From positions 1 through 5,255 of the forward strand of contig JBGPBY010000515.1 of NCBI GenBank assembly GCA_041481485.1: a DNA stretch of 5,255 bases, in the 5' to 3' direction. The notes below the pieces were generated by a model, which made no database searches, was not told the origin of the DNA, and was given only the letters and a program-made list of their open reading frames with translations. Of the stretch, positions 5,149 through 5,255 are shown in pieces. The DNA is from JBGPBY01 sp041481485 (GTDB taxonomy: Bacteria > Acidobacteriota > Terriglobia > 20CM-2-55-15). Both the position numbers and the translations under genes were made by a program. The number at the start of each line of letters is the position of its first letter. Position 1 is the stretch's first letter.

Positions 5149-5255
5149 TTCCGGGAATGTCCCAACTGTAGGCGCGGTCTATTACCGCGCACAAACCAAA
5201 ACAGAAAAAAATTTCGCGGTCATATAACGCGCCGACAGTTGGGACATTACCCGAA
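5149..5255. repeat. MITE-like inverted repeat reaching the window edge
   Basis: AATGTCCCAACTGT (5156-5169) is matched perfectly in reverse by 5235-5248. After one mismatch the pairing continues with GGCGCG (5171-5176) and CGCGCC (5228-5233). Outwards it continues as TTCCGGG against TTCGGGT, with one-base offsets, up to the last base shown. The centre holds its own hairpin, GCGCGGT (5172-5178) and ACCGCGC (5184-5190), which competes with the outer stem, then an A-rich run (5191-5211). It begins about 10 nt after the ABM gene stop. There is no coding capacity, so it would be a non-autonomous element or a dispersed palindrome; its true right end is not visible. Confidence 0.75.

Overview
The window holds seven protein-coding genes in three transcription blocks. 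It also holds two compact inverted-repeat elements and a structured, gene-free stretch. Base composition is moderately GC-rich. Several genes encode exported or membrane proteins: a signal-peptide cyclophilin, a lone DsbD-alpha-like domain, a CDP-alcohol phosphatidyltransferase and a secreted helix-hairpin-helix protein. The protein flavours and the short dispersed palindromes suggest an environmental bacterium with an envelope compartment, possibly Acidobacteriota or a relative. That placement is an inference from family resemblance; the window has no rRNA or other marker to test it.

Minus-strand block (2924 down to 1). Four genes run leftwards: a small exported DsbD-N-like protein, a PgsA-type phosphatidyltransferase 7 nt downstream, a PDZ/radical-SAM/DUF512 protein whose ATG overlaps the pgsA stop (ATGA), and, after 44 nt and a strong Shine-Dalgarno, an exported cyclophilin cut by the left edge of the window. 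The spacing fits one operon. Its common theme is the envelope: lipid head-group synthesis, redox or periplasmic domains, and proline isomerisation. The radical-SAM protein has no known job.

Plus-strand block 1 (2982-4037). A complete non-hydrolysing UDP-GlcNAc 2-epimerase (wecB/mnaA family) diverges from the operon across a 57-bp gap. It should supply UDP-ManNAc for surface polysaccharide, but no other glycan gene is visible.

Gene-free stretch (4038-4512). Right after wecB lies a 149-bp near-palindrome (4045-4193). It is built from two mirrored REP-like units, each with a 9-bp GC hairpin, and it may end transcription in both directions. Further on, a two-part hairpin (4339-4400) is followed by a T-rich run, and a weaker pairing sits just before the next gene. 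This looks like a terminator or a structured leader.

Plus-strand block 2 (4513-5138). A secreted small helix-hairpin-helix protein and an ABM-type ferredoxin-like-barrel protein are 5 nt apart. Past them, the window ends in a second, unrelated inverted repeat (about 5149-5255). It has no transposase and resembles a MITE or similar non-autonomous element.
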